Assembly: GCA_002401215.1 (NCBI GenBank)
Contig: NVSL01000026.1
Span: 5,991 to 14,205 of the forward strand
DNA length: 8,215 nt
Direction of reading: 5' to 3'
Source of the DNA: Flavobacteriaceae bacterium
GTDB taxonomy: Bacteria > Bacteroidota > Bacteroidia > Flavobacteriales > Flavobacteriaceae
The notes under the pieces are model-generated. The model saw only the letters and a program-made list of their open reading frames with translations, was not told where the DNA came from and searched no databases. The translations under genes and the position numbers were made by a program. Shown in pieces: positions 6,040-8,215 of the stretch; within the stretch, counting starts at the first letter, position 1; every line of letters starts with the position of its first letter.

Positions 6040-8215
6040 ATGAACTTAGATTATATTATACCAAATGAGTGGTCGATAATTGAAGCAGGTTTTGACAAAA
6101 CCCAAGCCACTGCATCCGAAAGTATTTTTAGTATTGGCAATGGTGCCATGGGGCAGCGCGCTAATTTTGAAGAAAATTATTCGGGAGATACTTTTCAAGG
6201 AAGTTATATTGGTGGTATTTACTACCCCGATAAAACACGTGTTGGATGGTGGAAAAATGGGTATCCAGAATATTTTGCAAAAGTATTGAATGCTCCAAAT
6301 TGGATTGGAATTGAAGTAAAAATTGGTGATGAGCAATTGGATTTAAACACCTGTTTAGTCCAAGATTTTTATCGCGAGTTGAATATGAAAGAAGGTTTTT
6401 TAAAACGTTCTTTTAAAGCGACTATGAATAATGGAAATCAAATTTCTGTAGAATCTATTCGTTTTCTTTCATTAGAAATCAATGAAATCGGAGCTATAAA
6501 ATATAGTGTAACTCCACTAAACTTTTCAGGTGAAATTGAATTCACTCCTTATATAGATGCGGGTATTAAAAATGAAGACACCAATTATGACGAGCTTTTT
6601 TGGCGAATTTTAGATATTGAAGATCGTGATAATGATGCGGTGATTTTATCAAAAACTTTAAAGACAAATTTTTATGTCGCTACCGGAATGCACATTTCTT
6701 ATGAGTTAAATGGAGTCGCAATTCCACTACCAAAAACAGTTCAAGAATCAGAAAAAAGAATTGACTATACCAGTAAAAAAACGGTGAACAAAGGTGAGAC
6801 TTTATCACTTATAAAATTCGGTGGATATTGCCAATCAATGAATCACCCAAAAGACGAATTGATTGCAAATGCACAAAACACTTTGTACAAAGCTGCAACA
6901 ATTGGCTTTGATGATTTATTAGAAAAGCAAAAAGAAGCTTGGGCAAAAATCTGGGAAACTGCGGACATTATTATCGAAGGAGATGTAAAAGCACAACAAG
7001 CAATTCGCTTTAATATTTTTCAGTTGAATCAAACCTATTCTGGTGAAGATTCTCGTTTAAATATTGGACCAAAAGGATTTACTGGAGAGAAATATGGCGG
7101 AAGCACTTATTGGGATACCGAAGCCTATTGCATCCCTTTTTACATGAGTACAAAAGATAAAGATGTAGCGCGTAATTTGCTGATTTATCGTCACAATCAA
7201 TTGGACAAAGCGATTGAAAATGCCGAAAAATTAGGCTTTAATAATGGTGCTGCTCTCTATCCTATGGTGACTATGAATGGTGAAGAATGTCATAACGAAT
7301 GGGAGATTACTTTCGAAGAAATCCATCGGAATGGCGCCATGATTTATGCCATTTACAACTATGTAAATTATACAGGTGATTATAATTACATTCCAGAATT
7401 TGGGATGGAAGTGATGATTGCTGTTGCACGTTTTTGGCATCAAAGAGCGACCTACTCTAGTAATAAAAATCAATATGTAATTTTGGGAGTTACGGGTCCA
7501 AATGAATATGAAAACAATGTCAATAATAATTTTTACACCAACTATTTAGCGAAGTGGTGTATTGAATATACTTCAGAAAATTTATCAAAATTAAAAGAAG
7601 AATATGGTGCTGATTACAACCGAATTATTGCCTTAACAAAACTATCAGAATTAGAAATTGAATCTTGGTTAAAAGTGGCGAACAACATGTATTTTCCTAC
7701 CAGTAAAAAACTCGATATTTATTTGCAACAAGACGGATTTTTAGACAAAGAAATCATTCCCGTTTCTGAACTTTCTGAAGAAGACAGACCCATCAATCAA
7801 AAATGGTCTTGGGATAGAATCTTGCGTTCTTGCTATATAAAACAAGCCGATGTTTTACAAGGAATGTATCTTTTCGAAAATCATTTTGAGAAAGCAACCA
7901 TCGAAAAACATTTTGATTTTTACGAACCAATTACGGTGCACGAATCTTCGTTATCGCCCTGCATTCATTCTATTTTAGCTTCCTCTTTTGATAGGATGCC
8001 AAAGGCGTATGAGCAATATTTACGTACATCTCGATTGGATTTGGACGACTACAATCACGAGGTGCATGAAGGGTTGCATATTACAAGTATGGCGGGCACA
8101 TGGTTGGCAGTTGTGCAAGGTTTTGGTGGGATGCGGAACTTTGACGGACAACTTTCTTTCCATCCACAAATACCAAAAGAATGGAAATCCTATTCTTTTA
8201 AAATCAATTTTAGAG
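6040..8215 (+). CDS. GH65 family phosphorylase, probable maltose phosphorylase (3' end beyond right edge)
   Basis: This is a cytoplasmic inverting phosphorylase: maltose plus phosphate gives glucose and beta-glucose-1-phosphate. It has 725 codons up to the edge; maltose phosphorylases are about 750-770 aa, so roughly 40 residues are missing. The N-terminal beta-sandwich domain covers about residues 1-270, a linker follows, and the (alpha/alpha)6 catalytic barrel begins near 330. Key signatures are YWDTEAYCIPFY with Asp359 of the glucose subsite; CHNEWEITFEEIHRN at 417-431, the loop that separates maltose phosphorylases from trehalose and kojibiose phosphorylases; and VTGPNEYENNVNNN with general acid Glu489 (Glu487 in the Lactobacillus brevis enzyme). 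HITSMAGTW at 680-688 is the phosphate-binding motif, with His680 matching His671 there. No frameshift was found. It starts 3 nt after pgmB without a Shine-Dalgarno, so it is probably translated by re-initiation. Other alpha-glucoside specificities remain possible but less likely. Confidence 0.95.
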   Translation, partial: MNLDYIIPNEWSIIEAGFDKTQATASESIFSIGNGAMGQRANFEENYSGDTFQGSYIGGIYYPDKTRVGWWKNGYPEYFAKVLNAPNWIGIEVKIGDEQLDLNTCLVQDFYRELNMKEGFLKRSFKATMNNGNQISVESIRFLSLEINEIGAIKYSVTPLNFSGEIEFTPYIDAGIKNEDTNYDELFWRILDIEDRDNDAVILSKTLKTNFYVATGMHISYELNGVAIPLPKTVQESEKRIDYTSKKTVNKGETLSLIKFGGYCQSMNHPKDELIANAQNTLYKAATIGFDDLLEKQKEAWAKIWETADIIIEGDVKAQQAIRFNIFQLNQTYSGEDSRLNIGPKGFTGEKYGGSTYWDTEAYCIPFYMSTKDKDVARNLLIYRHNQLDKAIENAEKLGFNNGAALYPMVTMNGEECHNEWEITFEEIHRNGAMIYAIYNYVNYTGDYNYIPEFGMEVMIAVARFWHQRATYSSNKNQYVILGVTGPNEYENNVNNNFYTNYLAKWCIEYTSENLSKLKEEYGADYNRIIALTKLSELEIESWLKVANNMYFPTSKKLDIYLQQDGFLDKEIIPVSELSEEDRPINQKWSWDRILRSCYIKQADVLQGMYLFENHFEKATIEKHFDFYEPITVHESSLSPCIHSILASSFDRMPKAYEQYLRTSRLDLDDYNHEVHEGLHITSMAGTWLAVVQGFGGMRNFDGQLSFHPQIPKEWKSYSFKINFR

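Noticed and set aside
6046..6336. Minus- and plus-strand short open frames inside the start of GH65 (also 7231-7473 minus)
   Set aside because: The GH65 frame is open throughout and shows conserved family motifs on the plus strand; these are shadows.
1..8215. Mobile elements, CRISPR arrays, tRNA/rRNA genes, attachment sites
   Set aside because: I saw no transposase frames, spaced direct-repeat arrays, cloverleaf-like sequences or terminal repeats; genes look intact and of uniform base composition.

Overview
The window looks like part of a chromosome from a marine-type Flavobacteriaceae (Bacteroidota). It is AT-rich. It carries a SusC/RagA-type TonB-linked porin, the promoters fit the Bacteroidota TTTG / TAnnTTTG pattern, and the genes lack Shine-Dalgarno sequences. 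I cannot name genus or species from sequence alone.

Layout. The left 2.56 kb is one minus-strand gene, cut by the left edge: the N-terminal 853 codons of a SusC-like outer-membrane transporter. A 293-bp divergent intergenic region follows (2562-2854). It holds two near-identical 16-bp LacI-type operator candidates exactly 31 bp apart, a candidate promoter for each direction, and a sequence element that recurs upstream of the next operon. Plus-strand genes then run to the right edge: a LacI-family regulator (2855-3874), a 139-bp gap with a near-consensus promoter and a leader hairpin, and a tightly packed operon. The operon consists of a GPH/SLC45-like MFS sugar transporter (4014-5387), beta-phosphoglucomutase (5380-6036) and a GH65 phosphorylase most like maltose phosphorylase (6040 to beyond 8215, cut about 40 residues short).

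How the genes work together. This is the inner half of an alpha-glucan (starch, glycogen or maltodextrin) utilisation locus. The SusC-like porin, presumably with a SusD partner beyond the left edge, would import malto-oligosaccharides across the outer membrane. The MFS permease would carry maltose or a similar disaccharide across the inner membrane. GH65 would phosphorolyse maltose to glucose and beta-glucose-1-phosphate. PgmB would convert beta-glucose-1-phosphate to glucose-6-phosphate, saving one ATP per disaccharide. The LacI-family protein is the obvious regulator, in place of the membrane-bound SusR of Bacteroides.

The gene content belongs to a known type of flavobacterial alpha-glucan locus, and I do not see an undescribed system. 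The less routine signals are regulatory: the twin operator, the element shared between the two control regions, and the hairpin in the transporter leader. There is no sign of tRNA or rRNA genes, CRISPR, insertion sequences or gene decay.
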